A stretch of 64,000 bases of DNA from Neoscytalidium dimidiatum. Lineage: Eukaryota > Ascomycota > Dothideomycetes > Botryosphaeriales > Botryosphaeriaceae. Position 1 is the first letter of the stretch; every line of letters begins with the position of its first letter. The position numbers and the translations under genes were made by a program. Where the stretch lies: the NCBI GenBank assembly GCA_037367355.1, contig CM074698.1, forward strand, positions 2,976,001-3,040,000, read 5' to 3'. Shown piece after piece: positions 34,090-44,924 of this stretch. Under the pieces are notes generated by a model, which saw nothing but the letters and a program-made list of their open reading frames with translations, was not told the DNA's origin and searched no databases.

Positions 34090-34929
34090 TCACAGCACAA
34101 TCCCCTCCAATACTTCCCTCAACGTCCTACCTTCCCGCTCCGCCCTCACTTCTCCCTTCGCCTTCATCCCCACCCGGTTGTGCCACACCACCCGAATTCC
34201 CGCCCCGGCGGCCCCCGGTACGTCCGCCGCGCTGCCCGCCACAAACAGCGCTTCCTCCGCCCCTCCCCCAGCCGCCCGCAGCACCGCCTCGTACGCGCTA
34301 CGCGCCGGCTTGTACCACCCGCTCTCCTCCGCCGTAATCACGACATCAAACGCCCCATCCTTCATCTCCGGGCTGCACACCGCCGCGGCGGCGTGGCCGA
34401 GCGCCGCAGAGCAATTCGTCGCGACCCCGAGCCGGTACCCGGCGCCGCGCAGCTCCCGCAGCACCGCCGGGACGTCGTCCCACGGGCGCAGCAGGGCCGC
34501 GTAGTTGGACAGCAGGACGGTGGCCGCCGCGGGAGGGAGGCCGGGCGTGAGCGAGGCGGCGGCGTGGACGAGGGTCGCGTAGGGCGTGTAGGCCCCCGTG
34601 GCGTAGGTCAGGTCGAGGTAGTGCAGGCGCCAGGTGTGGGCGAGGGTCGTGCCGGCGGGCGTGGGATGGGGGAGCGGGGTGGTGGGTGGAGATTCTTGCA
34701 GCGCTGTGGAGGCCGCGATGGCCCAGGCGGTCCAGCTGTCGAGGAGGGCGGTGAGGAGGTCGAAGATTATGAGGGTGGGTTTTGGAGGGGTTATTGGTGC
34801 GGCGGAAGAGGAGGAGGTGGTGGTAGTGGTGGTTGGCATGTCGATGAGGGTGGTGATGATGGCTCTTTCGGTGTAAGGGAAGGTGGACGTTGGAACTGTT
34901 GGATTAGGCGGTCTGTTAGGCGGATGCAC
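34090..34929 (-). CDS. HAD-superfamily hydrolase, haloacid-dehalogenase-like type
   Basis: A single-exon frame of 279 residues; a start at 34839 (MPTTTTTTSSSS) is also possible and removes a Pro-rich leader. HAD motif I is TLIIFDLLTALLDSW with the nucleophile Asp. Motif II is YRLGVATNCSA, the motif III Lys is in SGWYKPARSAYEAVL, and motif IV is LFVAGSAADVPGAAGAG. The cap is helical, as in L-2-haloacid dehalogenases. Motif I lacks the second Asp of phosphatase-type HADs, which agrees with a dehalogenase-like rather than a phosphatase branch. The true substrate is unknown. The coding sequence is very GC-rich at third positions. A Thr/Ser run near the start comes from a simple repeat. Confidence 0.85.
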   Translation of the reverse strand: MHPPNRPPNPTVPTSTFPYTERAIITTLIDMPTTTTTTSSSSAAPITPPKPTLIIFDLLTALLDSWTAWAIAASTALQESPPTTPLPHPTPAGTTLAHTWRLHYLDLTYATGAYTPYATLVHAAASLTPGLPPAAATVLLSNYAALLRPWDDVPAVLRELRGAGYRLGVATNCSAALGHAAAAVCSPEMKDGAFDVVITAEESGWYKPARSAYEAVLRAAGGGAEEALFVAGSAADVPGAAGAGIRVVWHNRVGMKAKGEVRAEREGRTLREVLEGIVL

Positions 34930-35682
34930 TTGTGATAGCTCTCCATGGGCACATTCACTTCTTTTATGGGGTTATGATCAAGCTGCCGGTAAATAGTTGG
35001 AGCTCTCGCCTAGTGCTGACTGCCTTTTCGGGCATGTTCGCTTTAATGATGAGCCGAGTCATAGCCGGTGATCGGGTAAAGTAGGAAGATAGAACAGAAT
35101 TCCTAGACTCTGAAAGTAAGGCCTGTAGGCAGTTACAAGCCCCAAACATTAAAACGACCTCAACACACGCAATATACAGGTCAAGGGCATTTCAGGTGCA
35201 GCAGCCTGCGTGGTAATTTCTCTTTATGTCGGTGAGCGTCCTCCCGTAGAATACCCGGCGATAACGAATCTCCCCGTGGCCAACTCATTTCACCTACGCA
35301 CACATACCAAACAACCTTAAGTTGAAAACAACCCTCACTTCGCCTTTCGTGGTGTCCGACTAGCTTTGTGCTATCCTCAGAGGCAAAATTGGGCCTGAGA
35401 GCAGTAGTAATGAGATCCGTAACATCTCGAGCGTTATCTATTTTCTGACAGATGACATGCTAGCAGACAAGTCGAATCCGGTCTGCAAAAAGACATCTGG
35501 ACAGATCTAATTATTATTTTTCGAGAGACACTCTATCACGTCCACCGCAATATTGTCTGCTGGCGTGTGGGCCTTTCCGCAGCGCCCAGGACCCACAGCA
35601 TAGCCTCAAAGTATAGCTTTCTCCATCTTACCTCTACTGGTCCTCCTTGTTCCTCACAGTTATATGAACACCTTAGGAATAT
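34930..35682. other. Region before the BTB relic
   Basis: Contains the HAD gene promoter. The right part (about 35560-35682) probably holds eroded N-terminal BTB sequence, but I could not align it with confidence. Confidence 0.4.
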
Positions 35683-36510
35683 ATCACTGGAGCCATTGCA
35701 CTGGATGAGGATCTCCCCGACGTTGTCCGTGGGTTGCTACAATATTTCTGCAAGTTTGACTACGAGTCGGACGCTAAAGTAATCTTGGCCGACCCAACAG
35801 AATCCTTTTACAGAGAAATTATCTTCCATGTCGAAATGTACGCATTCGCAGAGTGCTACGACGTCAAAGAGTTGAAATAAATTGCCACTCGGAAATATCA
35901 AGCTATCTTTCGATTTGCAATGGGGGATTTTGCGCAGCACAAATCCTCGTCGAAACTGACAATGCAAAACGTTATTGAGATCGTTAAAGGTATATACACG
36001 ACGACTCCAACATCTGATAATTGAAGGCAACTTCGGGACCAGACAGTCATGCTGTTCCAGCAACACAAGCAAAGACGCGATTTCTTGAACAACGCCGGAT
36101 TCACGCAATCAGCCGATGCGAGTCCTGAGGTTTGGAAAGATTTTGTGGTAGGCGCCTTAGGCCTCTTCGAATACAGTATGGACGTGTTTTACCCATATAG
36201 ACTACCGTCTTCGCGATGGCCACCGGTCCGGCAGGGTGAAATGCTTGGTTTCTTGCACAACGTTCCTGCAGATCGTCGAGACTTCTCTCGTCGTGTTCTG
36301 CAAACCGAACGGAAGAGCGTCTCTCATCATGAAAAGATGGCCCGCTTGAAGCTGGGATTGAACGCCTGGAATACCATACCAGAGCTCTGGAAAGACTGGG
36401 CCCGCGCTCTGGCAGGCCTGCAGTGTGCCTCGAAGAGGTACAGATGCGAGGGGTACAAAATGACTTTCGACTGGGCTCGACCGGCCAATGCCTCACGAAC
36501 TAGGAAATAG
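35683..36510 (+). pseudogene. BTB/POZ-domain gene remnant with two in-frame stops
   Basis: One frame reads TGAIALDEDLPDVVRGLLQY, then REIIFHVEMYAFAECYDVKE, the core of fungal BTB proteins. TAA at 35878-35880 interrupts it after DVKELK. It resumes with IATRKYQAIF and IVKGIYTTTPTSDN, and meets TGA at 36022-36024. It continues without another stop through LRDQTVMLFQQHKQRRDFLN to 36510. The last 110 codons or so (MDVFYPYRLP...) go beyond the usual BTB protein end and are not recognised. The 5' end is lost or frame-shifted. Both stops could come from single-base changes (CAA or AAA to TAA, CGA to TGA). BTB proteins of this type have no fixed function. No full product is expected, though the 3' part could be made from the ATG at 36049. 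Confidence 0.7.
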
Positions 36511-37329
36511 CCCTTCAAATCATGCCTGATTCAGACCCATACCATCTATGGATGGGAGAATCGTGTTGAGAGAGCGATAGATGACAATACGAACGACGAG
36601 AAACAACATCAATTAAAGGACGAGCTCTGCATTCATCCACACGTGGGAGATTCTTCGCAAATGCGAGCAACAAGCCTCGACTCAATACATCAGAAGTTAG
36701 AAGTCAGTCTAATAACTGACGACGGAATAGAGTAGTTGATTGATATCTTCTAAAGTTATCCACACCTCATCGCATCAACACTCAGCATAACGACATCTCT
36801 TCAGTCAATAGCTCTAGCTCAGACAAGCTCAATGGCTTTAATGATACAACAGAAAAAGGAATGGTATCTGTGAGTTTGTAGTCAGCAGAATAAGGATTCA
36901 GAGTTATGGACGGCACTCGAGTTCAATAAGCTTGAAGTGGTCTTTGCGCTCATTGAGACATGACTAGGCAAAAGGCAGAAAATAACAGAAGGGATACTCT
37001 GGCTTTTCTTTCTCATATATTAGATACACTAGCGGGGTTTCATAGCTCGTGTCAAGGAGGTAGTGCATTGTTTAAATACTCGATAGCTTTTGAGATTAAA
37101 GCGGGGAAAGGAAAGAGGGTCGCAGAAAAGTATAGCAACTTATTCGGGGTCTGACCTTCTTCTTCCAGTATATCTTAATTAAGCATCATCTACAGCCTAT
37201 TCTTCAAATTTTTATTCTTCATTTCGTATTATAGAGCTAACTTCGTTGATCGAGATACAATCACAATACTTTTTCACTTTCCATCTTGCCCACCATTCCC
37301 CCCCCCTCGGCCCCTCCCGCATCCCCAAG
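36511..37329. other. AT-rich intergenic region
   Basis: About 0.8 kb, clearly lower in GC than its right neighbour, with no recognisable gene. Confidence 0.55.
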
Positions 37330-38419
37330 TCACGACAAGCACACCCCCGTGCACCCGCCACTATACACGCCGACCACCGCATCCGCCTCCGCCACCGTGC
37401 TGAACCCGTCGCTGTCGCAACCCTGGTCGACCACCTCGGTGCACTTGCCGGTCCCGTAGTCGTACGTCCACGCCGAGCACGCGCTGTTGTCGTCGCACGT
37501 CTGCGCGCACAGCTGCCACGACGCGGCCGCCGTGACGGCCGTCTGCGACGCCGACCCGCACGTCCCCGCGTACCCGCACACGACCGTGTAGTCGCAGGCG
37601 CAGGCGCCGGTGCCGTTGTACGGGCCGGTGAGGCAATTCGTGCCGGCGAGGGGGTTGGGCGGCGGCGGTGGCACGTACGCGGATGTCGAGGGGCGGGCGG
37701 TCACGGCCGAGGCGGAGGTTCTTAACGTGGACGACGTTATTGCGGGGGGCCTGGTTGAGGACGTGGAGGTCTTGGTCTGTGAGCTTCAGATCTCTCATAC
37801 GAAAAGAAAAACAGAAAAAAAAGAGAAAAAAAAAAGAGGCGGGGAAGAGTAGGGAGAAGGAGAGAGGAGGTAGGATAAGCGTGATTGTAATATTACGTAC
37901 GCTGGTCGCCGTCACTCTTGCCGTCACTGTCCTCGTCACCTGGCTCACGATGCACGAGCACACGGCTGCCACCCACGGGTTGTTCTCCTGCGAGGACATT
38001 TGGTTGTAGTAGTACGAGCTCCAGTACGCGCCCCAGTTCACCTGCCGCCGCTCGTTTTCCTTCCGTGCGGGCGCCTTGACGCCCTCATCAACGCCGCCGG
38101 GGACGAGCTTTGCATCCGCTGGATGGGGCTTGTTGTTCTTGTTCGCCGCGGCGTAGGCGTAGAGGCCGGCGGGGACGTCGGAGAACGGAATGGGCGCGTC
38201 GTCATCGGTTGGAGCGGCGCGCTTCTGCGGGTGGACGGTCGAGGTGACGGTGACGATTGCGGTGGGCAGGCGGACTTTAGACGAGCAGAATGCGAGGGCG
38301 GCGGAGTTGCTACTGACGAATTTGGCAACGGCTGCGTATTGCGCTGCGCATTTTGCGTTGGTGGCGCCAGCGACGGTGGCAGCGTGAATGGACGCGAGTA
38401 GTAAGAGGGTGTAGAGCAT
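37330..38419 (-). CDS. Secreted Cys-rich protein with a PAN/apple-like C-terminal module
   Basis: Exons 38419-37901 and 37776-37330 (124-bp intron, phase 0) give 321 residues. A signal peptide (LLLLASIHAATVAGA) is followed by a region that contains KRAAP, a possible Kex2 site. Then come a Tyr/Ser patch (WSSYYYNQMSSQ), a Ser/Thr-rich linker created by the splice (TKTSTSSTRPPAITSSTLRT), a Pro run, and a Cys-rich module of about 100 residues. The module has about a dozen Cys, including CACDYTVVCGY, WQLCAQTCDDNSACSAWTYD and GCTGVCLS. This spacing resembles PAN/apple-type modules of fungal secreted proteins. It is probably extracellular or wall-bound. No enzymatic motif is visible, so function is unknown. 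Confidence 0.75.
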
Positions 38420-39439
38420 CTTTGCGCTCTATTAACAGGAAGCGATGGAGAAAATTGATGGAGGAAGCTCAGCGCTGAACCGATTGTTTTGCGGAATTGC
38501 TGAAGGGATTACGATATAGAGATGGGATTGCACCATCCTTTGATCTTATATCAATTCAGGCATCAGATCTGGAGTCGGGATTTCCCCTTCGTCGTAAATT
38601 TCAATCCTACGTCACGATCTAGACGCGATGCGGCTCTCAATTATTAAAGCTGCTGCACAAAGATTCCCGCATGCGGAAATCCCCTTGGTGTGGAACCCGC
38701 AGAAGCACATCTCTGGCAGGGACGGACTGGTGCGTGGATTGTGAAAGGCTGCCGGAACTGTTGTCCGCAGCCTATCCAGCCCGTTTGGCACAGATACCGG
38801 TCGGATCTGTCCGAGGGTAAGCTAACATCTACCGAGACGTCAGGCTGTGGAGGTCTATAACTATATTCCCGTTTGCGGAAATGTTTTGCAGACACTCCCT
38901 AAGCACAGACTCGCTCATCGAAGCCGGTGCACGAAGAGCGAGATCCAGAATCTCGGAATTGGCGCCGCGAGGAGGCAATTGATGTCATAAGTCACTCTGC
39001 GTAATATAGCTTGCATTCCCCTTGGCTGCGGAATTTCCTGCAATCGACTTGGATATCTTCAAAGGCTACAGCCATGAATAGATACCGTCAACATCAACTG
39101 ATGCGCTTGCAAAGCGGACTAAACACGATCAAACCTGTCAAATTGCAATTTGACGATCAATGATGCCTCGGCATACAGCGAGTGATTAGGCGATCTCTAT
39201 CCAGCGTTACAGACTCCACGTCCGGAGCTTGTACCGAATCAAGGGAGAGAGAGACCAAACTCTCGAGTGCTACATCCTTCCACCAAGCCAAAAGGATATC
39301 ATTCCCCGCAGGACTCCCAAAACTCAAAGCAAACCCCTTCATTCGGAATTCCATTAATCTCTTCACGTTTCCTTAATCGGCAACCCCTGATCTCCCCCAT
39401 ACCAACTTATGACCGCTTGTCACGTCTTCGCAACGTCTC
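38420..39439. other. Region between the secreted protein and the MFS gene
   Basis: Promoter of the secreted-protein gene on the left, 3' flank of the MFS gene on the right. A minus-strand frame at 39366-39157 has no recognisable content. CGGAAAT recurs at about 38675 and 38876 in a GCGGAAAT context, which may be chance. Confidence 0.45.
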
Positions 39440-41226
39440 CTAGTTCTCCGCTTCCGGCGCTGGCCACCTAGCCCTCCACTTCTTCCCCCATACCTGTGTC
39501 GCCGTAACAGCGAAGGTCGCGCCAGCGATGATCGCCGCCTGGCAGCCAAAGGTGACAGCGGGACCGTTAAGGGTAACCCAGTCTATCTGGAAGTAATTCA
39601 CGGTGAAACCACCGATGACACGCCAAAAGTTGATCCAGGCGGAGGCTGGGGCAGCGTGCTGTGGAAAGCAGTCAAGGACGTAGGCGGAGATGGCTGTCAT
39701 GCCACCGAGAGTGGCGAAGCAGGTCATTGCCTGAACGGCTGCGTTAGTGCTATCCACGTTTGGGTATATGCGTATGATTGGTATTGAAGCTCACCCATCC
39801 AAATGCCAACCCAACCCAGCTTAAGTGGTGCTGGAGAGTCTCGCCGAAGCAGACAAGACCACCGATCCCGATGATAACCGGGATGTACACGCCGTTCAGA
39901 CGGTTCTCGGGCAAGTGGGTGCCGCCGTGGCGCGCCATGTAGCGGGAAGCGATGAAGTCATTGAACCAGTGGCCCCAGAGCTCAGCCAGTACGGTACCGA
40001 TCATGGGTGCGAAGTGAATCATTGAGAGAGCAACGTAGGAGAACCCGTAGCCGTGGCCGAGGGGTGGAGGAGGCGGTAGGACGAATTGAGAGATTGTGCT
40101 GACGAGGCCGATTGTCCACATGGTGAGGGGCATGACGAAGAGAGCGGCTGGTCGAGAGCAGATCAGTATGAGATTCAAAATGATATTCTCTTGAGATATA
40201 TGCTTACTCGGAGCGAAGAGGTACGGCCGGGCGAGCAGAGAGTATTGATGCTTAGTGACGGTCCAGAACCCTGGACGGCCACTCACGCGAGCGCCCTCAA
40301 TTCCAAGCAACAGCGATACGTGTCGGAGAATCGACTTGTTCTTGGGCTTCTGCGCTACGATATTGCGCTCATAAAGTGTCTCGTCGCCGAGGAAGACGAC
40401 CATCAGTAGGCTGAAGCCATAGAAGCCAGCAAGGATGCCGAAGTCCTGGCGCCAGTTGAGCTTCGTGATGACCAAGGCAGAGACGAAGGGACCGAGGTAG
40501 GGCCCGATTAGGAACGATGCCGCCCAGATGTTGATTTTACGAGTCCGTTCGTGGAAGAAGAACATGTCGTGGATGATGGAGAGACCGATCACCTGGGGGG
40601 CAGCGCCGAAGAACCCTTGGAGCGTGCGCATGGCAGTGAAGGAGGCATAGCTGTCGGCGAATGTAGCCCCAATGGTCACAATAAGAGACAGAAATTGGGA
40701 CCAGAACAGGACAGGAAGACTTGAAGGCAATTAGTCCTGTGATTGCGGACGAATGAGTTGAATGTGTCGTACCGTCCATAACGCTGACATAGAGGAACGG
40801 CCAAGATACCTCCAGGGCCCTGCATGAAGATACCAGGGCTCATTGACTGCGAGACCTGGTTTACCGTCATATGCCTGGCATCGCATCATCAGCATCCTAA
40901 CTCGAAAGTTTGGTGTTATAGGAGGGGAAGAGTTGACGAACTTACCACTCAGGTGCTTGCAATTGGAAGACCACCGAGCCCCAAGTCAAAGCCCAATCAG
41001 AGAGAAGACATCCAGGTATCAGAGCGCACAGGACGGTGTGCTTCTTAGCCCAACTCCAATTCAGAGGGTCATCTGGGCTGGATGAAGGCTGAGGAACAAG
41101 AACAGTTCCATCTTTAGCGAGGATGAGCTCCTCCGAATTCGGCGTTGTCACACCGCGCTCGAGCTCAGAGGGCGCAGGAGCACTGAGCTTCTGCGTTGTC
41201 TCTGGCTTCTCCGTGGACAAAGTCAT
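39440..41226 (-). CDS. Major facilitator superfamily transporter (DHA1-like)
   Basis: Five exons, 41226-40946, 40874-40773, 40719-40208, 40147-39795 and 39730-39440, give 512 residues with consistent phases. The N-terminus ends in SPDDPLNWSWAKKH, the signature leading into helix 1 in fungal DHA1-type carriers. Helix 2 and loop 2-3 are in exon 2 (SPGIFMQGPGGILAVPLCQR). MRTLQGFFGAAPQVIGLSII and FFHERTRKINIWAASF follow. The fourth exon spans the central loop and helices 7-10, and the fifth holds SAYVLDCFPQHAAPASAW and the last helices. About 12 spans are visible. It is a proton-coupled plasma-membrane carrier by family. The substrate (drug, polyamine or metabolite) cannot be told. Confidence 0.87.
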
Positions 41227-42811
41227 GCTGAAGATAGCAGTGTAGGAACAAACGGAAACGACGAGAGGTGCCGGACGAATTGTCTCAGAGGCACTTCAGC
41301 GGGGGGCTGTGCAATAGTATATATGAGGAGAGAGAAGGCCAGAGAGTGCGTCGGATCAGTCATCGCCTGAATAAATAGACGAGGCAAGTAAGGGGAACAT
41401 AGTGCTCCACATGGAGACGACCACGGCATAATCGGAGTTGCGGAGCCAACCGCTTATCTCTAGGCATGCAGCAGTCCAGAGAATGGTCGCCAATGCGTTG
41501 AGAAGCTGCACCCGAAAAGGCTTATGGCTTTCACACACGGCAGGAACCGTAAGGTGTAAGACCACAGCATCGGAGAAGATCGACAATTAGGGTTTATAAT
41601 AGGTAGGGTGGGAAGAGCCTATGGGCGCGGTTAGGCTTACTTTCCGCTGATGCTGACTGTATCCGAGGGTGTGTTGTCCGGATGGGAGGCGCCGTGGACG
41701 GTGTAAGAAAGGATGATCAAGCGTCGGATGGCAGAGCTTCAGCAAGGGAAGGGCGTCGGGAAGCCGACGCTAGGAAGATAGCCGGCAATGGCGACATGGC
41801 GGAAGAACAGGTCGGTTCTCCAACATCCTGTGGTTCAAGGTGAACGGGCCAATCAGATGGAGTGCTTAGCGAGTTGCAGTGGCCGAGGAAGGACTGAAAT
41901 TGATGGGATGCAGTTGCAAAAAGGTTGGAGGTGCAGTGGTGCAGACAGCTTGGCACGTTCGGAGAGTTGGGGCCGCTGAGTGCGTTAATGACCTTCTCCG
42001 CAATCCGATGCTCGCGCTGCTTCTCATAGGCCAGCGAAAACGCCGGGCCGGGATCGCACAGTCTCATTTTCCTGCATGGGTTCCGCTTATAGTGAGCGCG
42101 GTGCGACGCAAGGAGTCGGGATGCATTCGGGTTCAGTGTGAAGAAAAGCAATCGGTTCAGCTGCAAGGACAAGGTCAACCGTCGGGAAAGCACAAGGCCC
42201 AGGGTTGTTCGGCGTTATTTGCCTGGAAAAGTGCGAAGTGAAAGGTGATAAGTATGAGTCGACCGTGGAATTCTGGGCGAGTCTTCGAAGGTTGCGCGAG
42301 TGAGCGCCAGTGTTGCGAGTCGATGGTGCTTGGTGCTTGGATCAGCTTGACACAGCACACGCAGGCGCCCGGCTGCGAAGAAAAGCCGCGACCGAGGTCG
42401 GTTCTGCTTGCGTCCACCTTCCGCCTCCACCAACTCTCTCTTTTCTTCTCTCGCCTCGCTGCGCCATCTCCAAGTATTCGTCCTTTATCACTTCCGACGC
42501 AGATTCATATGCACGATACTCTAGCGGGCGCCGTCGTATTCGGGAGACTGGATAATGGCTGCCTTATCTTGGACGCGATGATACGACAACGCACGCCTGC
42601 TCGCCTTTTCGTCGCGTCCGCCGTAACGACTCGAGTAGGGCCCTCCGTATACGCGCTTAATGTTGATCGTGATGACGGACACGACGCCACTGCACGTTCG
42701 CTTCGCTAATTCCATACCCAACTTTCGTTCGAGCAGCATTCATATAAATCAAGAGCAGCAGCCCAGTTGAAGTTCACCATCACTTATTTCGGAACGTTTC
42801 AACTCGTGAAG
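41227..42811. other. Divergent intergenic region, MFS gene / SnoaL-like gene
   Basis: About 1.6 kb. It contains both promoters. Short overlapping frames occur on both strands but none has a motif or splice continuation. Confidence 0.5.
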
Positions 42812-43292
42812 ATGACATCATCTCCTGTCCACTCCTATGCCTCCGAATGCCCAGACGGCCTCGAGTTCGACCAGGAATTCAGAGACTTTTTCGAGCAGTT
42901 CTACAGGACTTCAGACACTCCCGATGTGCATGACGAATACGTCCAAAACTTCACGGCCACGGCCACGCTGATTCGCGCTTCCCAGCCGGCAAACGGCCAC
43001 GATGGTGTTCCCCCCTGCCTGCCAACCGTCTCATCTCAGACGTGCTCACATCATCCCTCTTGACGCAGAAATTCTAGCCATGCGAAAGGCCCAGTGAGAG
43101 AGGATCCAGTCCATGGTACACAGGCCGCTCAAAATCTACCCAGCTGGCAACAACTCTAGCGAATGCATGCTGCGTGGTACGGTCGAATTCGTGTTGAAGG
43201 ACGGTAGGCAGTCAAGTTTGGATTGGGCTGCCAATGCTCACTTAGTCAAGGAGGATGGGCGCGTCAAAACGAAATACTATCAGGTCTATCTG
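42812..43292 (+). pseudogene. SnoaL-like (NTF2-fold) protein gene with a nonsense codon
   Basis: Exon 1 is 42812-43004 (MTSSPVHSYASECPDGLEFD, then FRDFFEQFYRTSDTPDVHDE), with a 64-bp intron. Exon 2 (43069-43292) starts EILAMRKAQ and hits TGA at 43095-43097. Related fungal proteins have Trp at this place (RK..W), so one TGG to TGA change explains it. After the stop the same frame continues with VHRPLKIYPAGNNSSE, LRGTVEFVLKDGRQ and KTKYYQVYL, the second half of the fold, up to a GTATGT donor. A short last exon may start near 43345. Intact proteins are about 150 residues, cytosolic, of unknown or polyketide-cyclase-like function. Here only the first 73 codons or so would be made. Confidence 0.75.
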
Positions 43293-44924
43293 GTATGTGG
43301 AAACGATGGCTGTTCCCGTGCTTACGTACTAGTGAGAAAATAGCTGGCTGACCGTAGTCGTGCGCGTAGGATACCGGAGCACCTATCAGAGAGCAGTCCA
43401 GTCTCAAGTAACCCTGTCTATAGAACAACCAACTCTTTCTGATAGGTCCACTTTCCGCCTAGCCTAGTCTTATTTACCGCTACTGTTGGGAAAGATCTAG
43501 CGACTCCATGTTATACCTCCACACAGTCGCTCTTCTTTACGTACCGTTTCACTACTTCAAGGCGTGCCACCGACCGCATTCTGATGTCGACACCATGGTA
43601 TTTGGGCACGCCGCGGCGCTGGTTACCCCCTGATCAGCGACCCGGGAAAATGTTCGAAGGGAACTCTGCTCCAGCATATCATGTTTGCACCGTTGAGAAA
43701 ACTACCAGATAACCTCAAACACATTCGACGCTGTATTTGACCATGACAAGCCCAATCAATAGGAATGGCGAAAGTACAAACACAAAAGCCATCGAAGACA
43801 AGCAACAGATCCGGGGAGAAGAGTTGTACAATAGGATGAAGAAGCTCGGCTCTGGCAGCGGCCACAGATGCCTAAGGCTGCCTCACTCTGGGTCTGCAAC
43901 AGGCTGCCCGAATCCGAGGTGCGGTGCATGCATCCTGCGAGCATCTCTTCCCCGAAATGCCGGGTTTTAAGTCGAGCGGCTGGTGGAGAGTTCAGGTCCG
44001 AACGCAGCTGGCCGGCAACACGCACACCGGCCGGCGATGGGTGGGCTGGCGAACCTTGCGATAACAAGTCTGCTATGGGAGTGGATCGATCAGTGGTGGG
44101 GACAGAACCAGGACACGGGGCCGATGTGTTTCTGCCCACAGATGCAGGCGTTTCAACGATGGGCGATGTCGAGCCTCACCGGTCGTGGTCGGGCGGCTTG
44201 CTGTATTCATACCCCGCACCAACCACAGCGGCTCGGCGAACACCGCTCGGCCTCTATGGTGCAAATGTGAAGTCAACCTGGCGGTGAAGGCGTCCCCTCA
44301 TGCGACAGAATGGCTGGAAGGCAGCCGCGAAGGGGGCAGTGCAAACAGTTCTAGATCGGTGCGGGTCAACCTGAAGCGTGCAGTGCTTCATGCGCCGGCC
44401 GTCGACGAATGAAAGCGGGATGGATACAAACAGCATCGGCATTGGCATGCAGCGCTACCCCGGACACATGATGTATGCCAAGCTCCTCGTCAATGCAAAG
44501 ACGCAAAGAAGCTCCCCTGTGAGAATTTTCTCAATGCTTCGGGCTGCGCCTCTCTGCGAGCTATCCAAAGGCAGGACGTGTGCTTCTTGGCCGGCATAGG
44601 CGTACTTAACCTAGCTCTTGGCCTGTCGAGCTCACAGGACCCACTTCTACGCAGTGTCCAATCTCGTCACTCACCGCACCCTTCCTATTCAGTTCCCCAG
44701 CTGCGCGCATTTTCCTCGGGCCGCTGGTAGCTGAGTTAGGGTGATCTGCTATCGCCCAGCTATAAGCTCCCCTCGCTCCCGCTCCAAGCTTCTTGTCCTA
44801 TCTTTTACGAGCGTCTCATTAGTTCCTCTCATACATCCAAGAGTCTTCCCCCAGCTTCTCTCTCTACAAGCTCCGTCCTAAGCCTCTGTCCCAAGCCTCG
44901 TTCGAGTCAAGTACCCAGATCGCC
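43293..44924. other. Intergenic region before the CDF transporter
   Basis: About 1.6 kb holding the CDF promoter. The last 150 bp before 44925 are C/T-rich (many CTCCC and TCTC tracts), as in many filamentous-fungus core promoters. Several frames of about 70-140 codons have no recognisable content. Confidence 0.5.

Noticed and set aside
43868..44287. Plus-strand frame of 139 codons
   Set aside because: Overlapping frames on both strands, no motif.
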